From the NCBI GenBank assembly GCA_027493525.1, contig JAOSKN010000002.1, forward strand, positions 2,327,326 through 2,391,325: 64,000 nucleotides of DNA, given 5' to 3'. Of the stretch, positions 34,743 to 42,994 are shown one piece after another (within the stretch, counting starts at the first letter, position 1; every line of letters starts with the position of its first letter). The notes under the pieces are model-generated. The model was not told where the DNA came from, searched no databases, and saw only the letters and a program-made list of their open reading frames with translations. The translations under genes were made by a program, and so were the position numbers. The DNA comes from Planctomycetota bacterium (lineage in GTDB: Bacteria; Planctomycetota; SZUA-567; H5-PLA8).

Positions 34743-35498
34743 ATGTCCCTGTTGAGCGAGCGCCAACTGGCGCAATATCGCGACGAAGGCTACTTCGTCA
34801 CGGCGCCGGCCTTCGAGCCCGGCGAACTCGCCGAGATGATCGCCGAGTTCGACCGGCTGCATGCGCAGTGCGTTCGCGACGCGGATGCAACCGGAGAAGA
34901 AAAGCGCATCCGCTTCGCGCGCTTGCGCCCCTTTATCGGCCAGGCGCACCTCAAGAGCGAGGCGATCTCGCGCTTCACGCGCGCGCCGATCTACCTCGAA
35001 ATCTGCCGGAACTTCATCGGCCCCGACGCCGACCTCTACTACAACCAGGTTGTGATCAAGCCGCCCGAGGGCGGCCTGGCTTTTGGCTGGCACCAGGACT
35101 CAGGCTACGGCATCACCGAGCCGCTCGAGTACGTCACCTGCTGGACCGCCATCGGGCCGGCGTTCAAGGAGAACGGCTGCGTCTGGGTCATCCCGGGATC
35201 GCACAAGCGCGGGCTGCTCGAGCACGTCCGCGGACCCGAATCGCTCGATGCGGTGGTGGACGACGAACGCGGCGCGATTCCCGTCGAATTGGAGCCTGGC
35301 CAGATCGCCGTATTCAGCTCGCTGACGCTCCACCGCAGCGGCCCCAACGTCTCGAAGACCGTGAGGCGCGGCTTCGTCCCGCAATACCACGTGCCGATGG
35401 TCCGCGACAAGGCGACCGGACAGCCGCATGGGGATCTCTTTCCGGTCCTGCGCGGCGGCAAGCCCGTGGGGGAGGCGGTTGCAGCCGGCCGGGCGTAG
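34743..35498 (+). CDS. phytanoyl-CoA dioxygenase-family Fe(II)/2-oxoglutarate enzyme
   Basis: 251 residues of the PhyH family. The 2-His-1-carboxylate triad is visible: His117-x-Asp119 in FGWHQDSGYG and distal His197 in LTLHRSGPN, with a conserved PGSHKRG turn. Family members hydroxylate diverse small molecules using 2-oxoglutarate and O2; the substrate is unknown. It is in the cluster led by the GntR/LacI regulator, after the glycosidase-like gene, so it may modify a sugar-derived or methylated compound. AGAAAGGA precedes the start. Confidence 0.88.
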   Translation: MSLLSERQLAQYRDEGYFVTAPAFEPGELAEMIAEFDRLHAQCVRDADATGEEKRIRFARLRPFIGQAHLKSEAISRFTRAPIYLEICRNFIGPDADLYYNQVVIKPPEGGLAFGWHQDSGYGITEPLEYVTCWTAIGPAFKENGCVWVIPGSHKRGLLEHVRGPESLDAVVDDERGAIPVELEPGQIAVFSSLTLHRSGPNVSKTVRRGFVPQYHVPMVRDKATGQPHGDLFPVLRGGKPVGEAVAAGRA

Positions 35499-35596
35499 GC
35501 CGCGCCGATGGCCTTGGGACGGGAGAGAAGCTTTCGCGCCCCCGCAGGCGCCGTCGTGAACCCAGGAACCTCAAGCGTCCGGAGAAAGGACCGCCC

Positions 35597-36278
35597 ATGG
35601 AGATCCATCCGCCCATCGTTCAGGTTGCGCTCGATTTTCCCACCGTCGAGGAATCCCTGCCGGTCGCCGAGGCCGCGGTCAAGGCCGGTTGCGATTGGCT
35701 GGAGGCGGGGACGCCGCTGATCGTCGCGCAGGGCGTGAATGCGATCGGCGCGATCGCGCGTGCGTTTCCGAAGCTGCCGGTCCTGGCCGACTACAAGGCC
35801 ATGGACAGCGGCGGAAAGCACGTGCACCTGACGAAGCAGCAGGGCGCGCACGTGATGACCGTCTGCGGGGGCGCGGCCGACGAAACCGTTCGCGCGGCCG
35901 TCGCGGCGGGCCGGGAGACCGGCATTCTCGTGGTGGCCGACACCATCGGCTGCAAGAACCAGGCCGCGCGGGCGAAGGAGCTGGAAGCTCTCGGCGTCGG
36001 CATGATCTACTTGCATTTCGCGGCCGACGAACGCCGCCGCTGGCCCGAGCGCGATACGGTGCCCTGGGTCGCCGCGGTGCTCGAGGCCGTCGAGATTCCC
36101 GTGGGCGTGGCTACCTTCGAGACCGAAGACGCCGTGGCCGCCGCGAAGCTCGGCGCGGACCATTTTTTCCATCGGCCATCCGATCGTGAGCAGCGAGCAG
36201 ACCTACGAGAAACTCAAGCGCTACATCGATTCGGTCCGCGAGGCGCACGTGCCCCGGCGGAAGGCGGTGGGCAAGTAA
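35597..36278 (+). CDS. 3-hexulose-6-phosphate synthase-like / OMPDC-family enzyme (one frameshift)
   Basis: About 226 residues after repair. TIM barrel of the orotidine-5-phosphate decarboxylase superfamily, with the phosphate-sugar motif DxKxxD at 65-70 (LADYKAMDSG). VQVALDFPTVEESL opens the fold, and GADHFFIGHPIV is the C-terminal phosphate-binding loop in the corrected frame. The break is at T6CC (36163-36170): removing one base gives IGHPIVSSEQTYEKLKRYIDSVREAHVPRRKAVGK and a TAA at 36276. Relatives are hexulose-6-phosphate synthase and keto-gulonate-6-phosphate decarboxylase; the choice cannot be made here. Last gene of the cluster. CCGCCCCGGGCGG follows the stop and may be a bidirectional hairpin. 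Confidence 0.83.
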
Positions 36279-36299
36279 GACCGTCCGCCCCGGGCGGGC

Positions 36300-36869
36300 C
36301 TACGGCTTTGCGATTCTTCCCAAGGCCTGCGCCGCGCCGGCACGGATCGCCTTATCCTTGTGCTTCAGCGCCTCGACCAGTTTCGCTATGGCCGGGGCGC
36401 CGATCTCGCCCAGCGCCTCCACGGCCTGCTTGCGAACCTCGTCTTCCTTGTCGGCCAGCGCTTCGATCAACGCGGGCACGGCGACCCTGGCGTGGCGAGA
36501 AGGTTCCTGCTCGACGATCCAGATGCAGTTTTCGCGCTCGATCAACTGCAAGCCGGACCCTTCGCGGGTCATGAATTCCAGCACCTGCCGCACCGGGAGA
36601 TCCGCAGCGTGCAGCGCGACGGTGCGCCCGCGCATAGCGTCCTCGTCGGCCATCACATTCACGCCGGTCAGGACAAAGAGCGTATTGACGACCCAGTTCA
36701 TGTCGGCCTTGAGGAAGTCGACGGTGATCGGCTGCCGCAGGCGCTCGTCCAGGGAAGGCTGGGCCTGCGGGTCGGCGGCCTGCTCTCCCGCGAGCGCGGT
36801 CGCGAAAGACGGCAGCCAAAACAAGGTCACCAAGAATCCGGCGAGAATCGCGTGTGAGCTTGAACGCAT
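36300..36869 (-). CDS. exported protein with secretin-N-like and HEAT-repeat domains
   Basis: 189 residues from the ATG at 36869, chosen for its GGAGG site and resulting signal peptide (MRSSSHAILAGFLVTLFWLPSFATALA). The middle segment ITVDFLKADMNWVVNTLFVLTGVNVMAD resembles the short STN/secretin N-domain seen in secretins and TonB receptors. The C-terminal part carries two HEAT-type helical repeats (VPALIEALADKEDEVRKQAVEALGEIGAPA, IAKLVEALKHKDKAIRAGAAQALGRI). The role is unknown; a small periplasmic scaffold is plausible. Confidence 0.65.
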   Translation of the reverse strand: MRSSSHAILAGFLVTLFWLPSFATALAGEQAADPQAQPSLDERLRQPITVDFLKADMNWVVNTLFVLTGVNVMADEDAMRGRTVALHAADLPVRQVLEFMTREGSGLQLIERENCIWIVEQEPSRHARVAVPALIEALADKEDEVRKQAVEALGEIGAPAIAKLVEALKHKDKAIRAGAAQALGRIAKP

Positions 36870-36935
36870 GGCCCGGTTCCTCCGATTTCGATATCCGATC
36901 CAACCGGGGATGGGCGAGACGGTCACTCGCGCGGC

Positions 36936-37418
36936 TTATACCCAGGCCTCCGTCCGGCGATGCCGGCCCAGGCCCAGCGCGTCGAACTCGTCGGGGTGGC
37001 CGTCCGCGTTCACGCCCAGCAGACGCAAGGCCGTGTTGAAGGCCTGCTCACGTAGCGGGAGCGCCGAGCACGCTCCGTCTTTCCATACGGTTTGCGTATG
37101 AAGCGGCCCAAGCGTAACGCGCTTTTCCTGCCACACGACGGCAGCCTGAGAGCCGATGCCCCCGAAGAACTCCGCCTCCAAGTAGGCTACGGGTCCAAAG
37201 CGAGACAGGGCCGCCGCCCACTCGGCCGCCGCCGGCGTCAGCTTGCACAAGGCCACATGCAGCGCGGCGGTTGCGCCGGGGAAGGCGTTGCACAGTTCGT
37301 CGTCGAACGGAATCAGCGCGAACTCCTGCGGCAGCGCCACGATCCGCATGCCGTTGCAAAGAACGGCCTGGCCGAAGATCGCCTTGCGGGCCACGAAAGC
37401 TTCGAGCGTGTAGGCCAT
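36936..37418 (-). CDS. hypothetical protein
   Basis: 160 residues, soluble, no signal or membrane segment (MAYTLEAFVARKAIFGQAVL start). The alternation of aromatic and acidic residues (EFALIPFDDELCNAF, GPVAYLEAEFFGGIGSQAAVVWQ) is coding-like and codon use matches neighbours. No family is recognised. It lies 20 bases downstream of the AraC gene on the same strand and may be cotranscribed with it. Confidence 0.6.
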   Translation of the reverse strand: MAYTLEAFVARKAIFGQAVLCNGMRIVALPQEFALIPFDDELCNAFPGATAALHVALCKLTPAAAEWAAALSRFGPVAYLEAEFFGGIGSQAAVVWQEKRVTLGPLHTQTVWKDGACSALPLREQAFNTALRLLGVNADGHPDEFDALGLGRHRRTEAWV

Positions 37419-37438
37419 CGCCGGGCTCCCTCTAGCCT

Positions 37439-38377
37439 TCAGCGGCCGTGCTGTGCGCGGAAGGCCGTCGGCGGCACGCCTTCACGCCGATGGAAGACCT
37501 TGGAGAAATACAGCGGATCTTCGAAGCCCGCCTCCAGCGCGACCTCGGTGACCGGACGCGCCGTCAGGGCCAGCAGGCGTTTGGCCCGCTTGAGCTGCAC
37601 GCGGAGCACGTATTCCTTCAGCGTGTACCCGGTTTGCCGCCTGAAGCGCCGCCGCAGCGTCGAGTACCCCACATGCAGACGCGCGGCCAGGTCGTCCGGG
37701 CGCAGCCCCCCGCAGGCCTCCGACTCAATGACCTGCAACGCGCGTGTCACGGTGGCGTCCGCCGCGCCGGGAGACTCGAGGAGCCCCGTTGCGATTCCGT
37801 GCACGGTCACGACGAGCTGATGGACCAGGGCCGCCGCCAAAGGGACGGCCAGCGGCCCGCTGCGCTCGAACGTCTCCTGGAGTTTGGCGTAGAGGTCCGC
37901 GACGCGGGCTTCGACGCCGACCGCGACGACAGGCTGGCCTGGGTTCAGGACGCCTTGAAGGCGCCAGGTCTCGGCCAGTTCTCCCCCGAAGAGCACCCAC
38001 TGTTCGGCCCACGGTCCGTCCACCGAATGGTACGCGTGAGGGATTTCAGGGAAGAGCCAGAGCAGCGAGCCGGGCGGCAGCTCGACGCGCCCCGTCGGCG
38101 CGCTTTCGTAGCACCCGCGCCCGCGGGTGATCCAGAGCGCGCCGTAGCTGTGCAGCACGCGATTCTTGAGCACGCCGCGCGGCAAATCGGCATGCTGGAA
38201 TCCCACGGCGCTGACCCACAGGCCCACGTTCAGTTGGGCCGCGCTGGGTTGTTCGTACCAGTCCACCCGCCGGGGCAGGGGCTCCTGCGAAGGGTTGCGC
38301 GCGGCGGCTCGCGGCACGGGATCTGGGCGCCTCCTGGGTTGAGCAAAAAATACATGCCTTCCGGGCACGGACTCCAT
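37439..38377 (-). CDS. AraC-family transcriptional regulator
   Basis: 312 residues. The N-terminal cupin-like sensor (LHSYGALWITRGRGCYES, LPPGSLLWLFPEIPHAYH) matches AraC ligand domains. The C-terminal double HTH is clear: LAARLHVGYSTLRRRFRRQTGYTLKEYVLRVQLKRAKRLLALTARPVTEVALEAGFEDPLYFSKVFHRREGVPPTAFR. It is divergent from a PhyH dioxygenase gene with a 96-base gap, a usual arrangement for an activator and its target. The inducer is unknown. Confidence 0.92.
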   Translation of the reverse strand: MESVPGRHVFFAQPRRRPDPVPRAAARNPSQEPLPRRVDWYEQPSAAQLNVGLWVSAVGFQHADLPRGVLKNRVLHSYGALWITRGRGCYESAPTGRVELPPGSLLWLFPEIPHAYHSVDGPWAEQWVLFGGELAETWRLQGVLNPGQPVVAVGVEARVADLYAKLQETFERSGPLAVPLAAALVHQLVVTVHGIATGLLESPGAADATVTRALQVIESEACGGLRPDDLAARLHVGYSTLRRRFRRQTGYTLKEYVLRVQLKRAKRLLALTARPVTEVALEAGFEDPLYFSKVFHRREGVPPTAFRAQHGR

Positions 38378-38473
38378 GTCTCCCCCTTAGGGCCTGGGTA
38401 TTCTATGCCTGCAAGCCATCGTTGGCAAGGTATGGGCGTTTTCTCCATGTACGCCCGATTGGAGGGAATCCAC

Positions 38474-39391
38474 ATGCACGCGCCTGCCGCCGCGGAAACC
38501 TACAAACTCAATGGCCGAGAAGTCCAGTTGGACGGACCCTACCTGGGAAGGTTGCGCGAGGCTAACGCGCTGCTGGGGGATCCCCAGGCCCTGCGCGCGC
38601 GGATGGTCGAGGACGGATACCTGCTGGTTCGCGGGCTCCTGGACCGCGAGACGGTGCTTGGGGCGCGCCGCACGGTCCTGCAATACCTCGCGTCACAGGG
38701 TCAACTCGATCCGTCGGCGGCGATGATGGACGGCATCCCGTTTCCGGGGAAGCGCGGAGGATACCTGGGCGGCCGGCAGGAAGTCACGCACCAGCCGGGC
38801 TTTCTCGCGCTCGCCGAAGCCCCGGCGCTGTTTTCGTTTTTCGCCGCGCTCTTCGGCAAGCCCGCGCAGACGTTCGACTACAAGTGGCTTCGGGCGGTCG
38901 GCGCGGGACAGGGAACCGGCGCGCATTATGACGTGGTCTATATGGGCCGCGGCTCGCTGAATCTCTGCACCTGCTGGATTCCGCTGGGCGACGTGGCGTT
39001 CGACGAGGGGCCGCTGGCCGTCCTGGCCGGTTCCCACAATCTCGAGAGCTACCGCGCCGTCCAGGCCACGTACGGGCGCGCCGACGTGGACCGCGACAAC
39101 ATCGACGGAAACTTCACGCGCGATCCGCTGGAGCTCGTCGAGCGCTTCGGCGGACGCTGGGCCACGACAGCGTATCGATGCGGCGATGTGCTGGTCTTTG
39201 GCATGTTCACGATGCATGCGGCGCTCGACAATCGTTCGAGCCGCCTGCGGCTCAGCACCGACTTGCGCTTTCAGCCGCAAGGGGAGCCGATCGACGAGCG
39301 CTGGATCGGCAGGCAGCCCGTGGGCAATTACGCCTGGCGCAAGACTCCGGTTGTGAGCATCGAAGAATCCCGAAGCGCCTGGGGCGTCTGA
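38474..39391 (+). CDS. phytanoyl-CoA dioxygenase-family enzyme, second paralogue
   Basis: 305 residues. The PhyH iron ligands are His151-x-Asp153 (TGAHYDVVYMGRG) and His248 (FTMHAALDN); the C-terminal LRLSTDLRFQPQG supplies the family Arg. It differs greatly from the PhyH at 34743, so a different substrate is likely. The frame is open much further upstream, but GGAGGG seven bases before this ATG sets the start. It is divergent from the AraC gene. Confidence 0.87.
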   Translation: MHAPAAAETYKLNGREVQLDGPYLGRLREANALLGDPQALRARMVEDGYLLVRGLLDRETVLGARRTVLQYLASQGQLDPSAAMMDGIPFPGKRGGYLGGRQEVTHQPGFLALAEAPALFSFFAALFGKPAQTFDYKWLRAVGAGQGTGAHYDVVYMGRGSLNLCTCWIPLGDVAFDEGPLAVLAGSHNLESYRAVQATYGRADVDRDNIDGNFTRDPLELVERFGGRWATTAYRCGDVLVFGMFTMHAALDNRSSRLRLSTDLRFQPQGEPIDERWIGRQPVGNYAWRKTPVVSIEESRSAWGV

Positions 39392-39841
39392 CCTGCCGCC
39401 GCGCGGTCGTAGGATTGCGTAATTGCGGCCTTCAATATTAATTGGAATTTTTGTAAAAATATCCCAACATTCAGGTTGGGCAGTTGGAATTTGCGTACTG
39501 GCCGCAAGACGATTTTCCGGGAGGCGCGGGCAACCTGTGCTCTGCGCAAGACCGGATGAAAACATCCACCATCGTGAAAGCAATTCACCTCGCGGGCGAA
39601 GTACAATTGAACTTGTGCTGCTGACATGAGTTTAGTATTAAGAAGCCGTGCGTTAGGTTATTGGGCGCCTTCCTCGGGGTTTGCACCAACGCCAACACAT
39701 GGTCGTGCCCATTCGATACGGTTTCCGCGTTACTCGATCCCTAACCTGGATTGAGGCGAATCCATCTCGGAATTGCGCTCGCGAAGCTCCGCCAAGAGGG
39801 ACGATCACCAGGGATTGAAGCACCAGGAGAAAGGACGCGGC
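39392..39841. other. 450-base intergenic region
   Basis: AT-richer than its surroundings, with no coding-like frame. CCCAAC and GTTGGG (39463-39480) form a short hairpin that, read on the minus strand, is followed by a T-rich tract, terminator-like although no minus-strand gene ends there. TAGTAT near 39632 could be a -10 for the next gene, but no good -35 was found. Confidence 0.5.
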
Positions 39842-40492
39842 ATGGCAACTCGCAAGAAAAAGCCGGCCAAAAAGGGGCCTAAACTCGAATTGAGGATCGA
39901 CTCCAAGGAGGCTCGGAAGATCGGCATTTCGACCGGGGCCAAGGGACCGCCAAAGACGCTTTCCCCGAACCAGGCCGGCAAAGTGCTGGGCGTCACGGGC
40001 GAAGCGGTCAAGCGCTGGATCTACGACCGCAGGCTGCCGGCGACCAAGCTCACCAACGGCTACTGGCGCATCAAGGTGGAGGACCTGGAGCGCTTCATCG
40101 AATTCCGCGTCAGCGCGCCGAAGATGCGCGTGCTCCTTTATTGTTCCGATGCCGCGCTGCTCCAGAAGCTAAGCGAGGCCGTCGCCACCGATGAGCGCGA
40201 GATCCTGCCGACCTCCAGCCTTTTGGACGCCTTGCTCAAGTGCCAGGACGTGTACCCCAACCTGATGCTCGTAGTCCTGGGCGACAACGGCGACGGCTGG
40301 AAGCTGGTCGAACGCATCCGGCAGGCGGCGCACGTTCGTCCCGCGTCGGTGGTGATCTTCTCCAAGAAGGATCTGTCCGAGGAGGAGTTGAATCGCGCGC
40401 TCGAACTCAACGTCCAGTGCTACTTGAAGGTCCCCATCGACCCGGCGGCGCTGGCCCAGGAACTCGCTCGCATCGCGCGAGGCAGCCAGTAG
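39842..40492 (+). CDS. excisionase/MerR-type HTH protein with C-terminal pseudo-receiver domain
   Basis: 216 residues. A Lys-rich N-terminus (MATRKKKPAKKGPK) precedes an excisionase-type HTH (LSPNQAGKVLGVTGEAVKRWIYDRRLPATKLTNGYWRIKVEDLERFI). From about residue 99 the protein resembles a response-regulator receiver (MRVLLYCSDAALLQKL, PNLMLVVLGDNGDGWKLVERIR, CYLKVPID). The conserved Lys-Pro region remains, but the phospho-accepting Asp position reads VVLGD and the acidic pocket is absent, so phosphorylation is doubtful. The order is reversed compared with normal response regulators. AAAGGA precedes the ATG. It converges with the HEAT-repeat gene. Confidence 0.75.
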   Translation: MATRKKKPAKKGPKLELRIDSKEARKIGISTGAKGPPKTLSPNQAGKVLGVTGEAVKRWIYDRRLPATKLTNGYWRIKVEDLERFIEFRVSAPKMRVLLYCSDAALLQKLSEAVATDEREILPTSSLLDALLKCQDVYPNLMLVVLGDNGDGWKLVERIRQAAHVRPASVVIFSKKDLSEEELNRALELNVQCYLKVPIDPAALAQELARIARGSQ

Positions 40493-40504
40493 GGGCGCGC
40501 GGTC

Positions 40505-42949
40505 TTACCGTTTCGTCCGCGTCATGCTCTTGATGGGGCCCTTCTCCTTCTTCTTGCCGTAGAGCCGCTGCCGGATCTTGTGCCGCTTGAGCGCCAGGAG
40601 GCCCGAGCGGTCGCCGATTTCGGTCAGTGCTTCCTGCACGCGAAAGCTGAGGAAGGGGTTGCCGACTAGGCGGACCAGCGCGGGCACGGCCTCGCGGACC
40701 TTATGTTCGCCCAGCGTCCGCACGACCGTCTCGCGCACGCCCACGTCGCCGTAATCGAGCATCTCAAGCAGCCGCGCCAGCACCTCCGGGCGCGCAGCCA
40801 GTTTGCCCAGCGCGACCACCGCGCCGATCTGGACTTCGTAGTCTTCGTCGCGCGTCGCCTCCAGCAGCGGCTCGACGATGCCCGGACTGTCCAGGTCCAG
40901 GAGCGCCGCGAGCGCCTCCTGCTTCACCTTGCCGTCGTCGCCGGCGTCGCGGATCTGGATCAGGCGCTCGTACACCGCCGGGTGCTTGGCGAACTTGGCC
41001 AGCGCGCGCAGCGCGCCCTGCTGGATCTCCGGATCGGGGTCCTGACTGGCTTGCAGCAGCGGTTCGATCATCTCGGGGCTGTCGAGTTCCTTCAATTCGC
41101 GCAGGGCGTAGCGCTTCATTGAGGCGAAAGGCTGCTTCAGCGAGCGCAGCAGGAAGCGCAGTTCGCGGCGCTTGGGGTAGCGCGCGAGGTACGGTTCGAG
41201 TTTCTCGCGCTGGCCTGGGCATTCGTCGAGCGCGCGGATCAGGGGCGTCAGCCCGCGCGCGTCGCGGACTTCGGCAAGCGCCGTGGCGACGCGCCGCAGC
41301 ACGTCGGGATCCTCCGTATCGGCAAGCATGGCCAGGGCTTCGCGCGCCTGGCGGCGCTTCTGGCCGCGCAGCAGGCACTCGGCCGCCGCGCGCCGCACGA
41401 CGGCGCTGCGGTGCCGCGCGGCCGCCACGAGCCGCTCCGTGAACCCATAGGGCGTCGTGGCCGCCAGCGCATCGACCAGCGCGACTAGGTTCGCGGCCGT
41501 CCAGTCCAGGCCCGGCGTGGGCGCCGGTTCGTGCGGGCCGCGCGCGGCATCGGCGGCGAGGACCTCATCCAGCGTGCGCAAGTAACCCTTCGCCAGGGAC
41601 GGGAGCACGACGTCGCGACTCAGGAGTTCGCGCAGCCCCAGGCGCCGGATTTCCACGTCCGCGTGCCGCGAGGCCGCGGCCAGCCCGCGCCGCGGCTCGT
41701 CTTCGTCCGGAAGGCCGGCCAGCCGTCTGAAGGCCAGCAGGCGAATCGCGCCATCGGCGTCCTTCAAGGCGCGGGTCCAGAGACGCGGAGCGTCCTCGGG
41801 GAGCAGTTCGGACAGCGCCTCGAGCGTGGCGCGGCGCAACTCGGGGTCGGGATCGGAGAGGAAGCCGTGCAGGAGCCGCAGCGCGGCTGGGCCGGCTCGG
41901 CCAAGGCCTTCGATCGCCATGCGCCGGACATCGGACCAGGGTTGCGTGAGCAGCGTGCCAAGGACCGCGCCGGGTTCGGGTTCGTCGTGACGTTCCAGCG
42001 CCGCCACCGCCGCGGCGCGCAGCGCGGGATCTTCATCCTGAGCGAGCCGCCGCAGGCGCCGCACCGCCCCGGCGTGCCCCGCGGGCATGCGCGCCTCGGT
42101 TTCGATCAAGGCGCGGCGTAGCCATGCCGGAGCGGGCTGCCGGAGCATGCGATCCCGGTCGCGCGCGGCGCTCTGTGTGAGCAGCAGTGCCAGTGAATCA
42201 TGGTCGGGCGCCGGCCCATCGGCGGGATAGTTGGGAAGTTCCTCCAGCAGGATGCGGCCCAGTTCCGCCGCACGGTAGGTGGGCAGCATGCGCTGCGCCT
42301 CGGCGCGCGCCTCTCCGGCGCCGTGCTCCAGCAGCCACGCGGCGCCGCACAGTCCCAGGAGGTTGTGAAAGCTCGCCAGCGCCTTGAGCGCCTCGGCCTG
42401 GCGCCGCGCCTCGTTCTCCTTAAGGATCTTGGTCAGGCCGGCGACGCAGCAGGGGTGGGGGAAGCGGGCGGCCAGGCGCAGCGCCTGGGCGCGCACCGAG
42501 GCGTCGGGATCCTCGAGTCCCCGCCGCGCGCACTCGGGCGCGGGGACGTTGAGCACCAGCAGCCGGGTCAGCGCGCGCCGGCGCAGGCCCGCATCGGGAT
42601 CCCCAAGCCAGTAGCCGAGCAGGTGGGCCGCCGCGGAGGCGTCCAGCCGGCCGGCGGCCTCGAGGGCCGCGTCGCGCAGGCGCGCGTCTTCATGCTCGGC
42701 CAGCTTGCGCCAGAAAGCGCGCAGCGGCTCGTGGCTCGCCGAGGCCGGATGCGCGGGCAGCGCCTCGACGGCCGCCCAGCAGGCCGCGGCGGTCTGTTCG
42801 TTCCAGAGCGCATGCAGGACCTGGACGGCGCGCTCGGCCGTCCACTTGGCGAAGATCGCCCGGGCGGGCTTCGCCGTCTCGGGGCGCGCATCGGCGAGGC
42901 TCCGCGCGAGGTCCGCCGGTTCGGCCGGGGTCGGATTGAGTTCGTCCAT
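40505..42949 (-). CDS. HEAT-repeat protein
   Basis: 814 residues built almost wholly of HEAT/PBS-lyase-type helical repeats. Examples are LRAAAVAALERHDEPEPGAVLGTLLTQPWSDVRRMAIEGLGRAGPAALRLLHGFLSD and the C-terminal EVQIGAVVALGKLAARPEVLARLLEMLDYGDVGVRETVVRTLGEHKV. No signal peptide or membrane segment is seen; the tail is basic (KKKEKGPIKSMTRTKR). Such proteins act as scaffolds. It starts 45 bases after the tandem-kinase gene on the same strand, so it may be that kinase's partner or substrate. Confidence 0.85.
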   Translation of the reverse strand: MDELNPTPAEPADLARSLADARPETAKPARAIFAKWTAERAVQVLHALWNEQTAAACWAAVEALPAHPASASHEPLRAFWRKLAEHEDARLRDAALEAAGRLDASAAAHLLGYWLGDPDAGLRRRALTRLLVLNVPAPECARRGLEDPDASVRAQALRLAARFPHPCCVAGLTKILKENEARRQAEALKALASFHNLLGLCGAAWLLEHGAGEARAEAQRMLPTYRAAELGRILLEELPNYPADGPAPDHDSLALLLTQSAARDRDRMLRQPAPAWLRRALIETEARMPAGHAGAVRRLRRLAQDEDPALRAAAVAALERHDEPEPGAVLGTLLTQPWSDVRRMAIEGLGRAGPAALRLLHGFLSDPDPELRRATLEALSELLPEDAPRLWTRALKDADGAIRLLAFRRLAGLPDEDEPRRGLAAASRHADVEIRRLGLRELLSRDVVLPSLAKGYLRTLDEVLAADAARGPHEPAPTPGLDWTAANLVALVDALAATTPYGFTERLVAAARHRSAVVRRAAAECLLRGQKRRQAREALAMLADTEDPDVLRRVATALAEVRDARGLTPLIRALDECPGQREKLEPYLARYPKRRELRFLLRSLKQPFASMKRYALRELKELDSPEMIEPLLQASQDPDPEIQQGALRALAKFAKHPAVYERLIQIRDAGDDGKVKQEALAALLDLDSPGIVEPLLEATRDEDYEVQIGAVVALGKLAARPEVLARLLEMLDYGDVGVRETVVRTLGEHKVREAVPALVRLVGNPFLSFRVQEALTEIGDRSGLLALKRHKIRQRLYGKKKEKGPIKSMTRTKR

Positions 42950-42994
42950 CGTTCTCGATCGAGCGCCCTCGTTCGCGCGTTCGAATGCCGCCGG

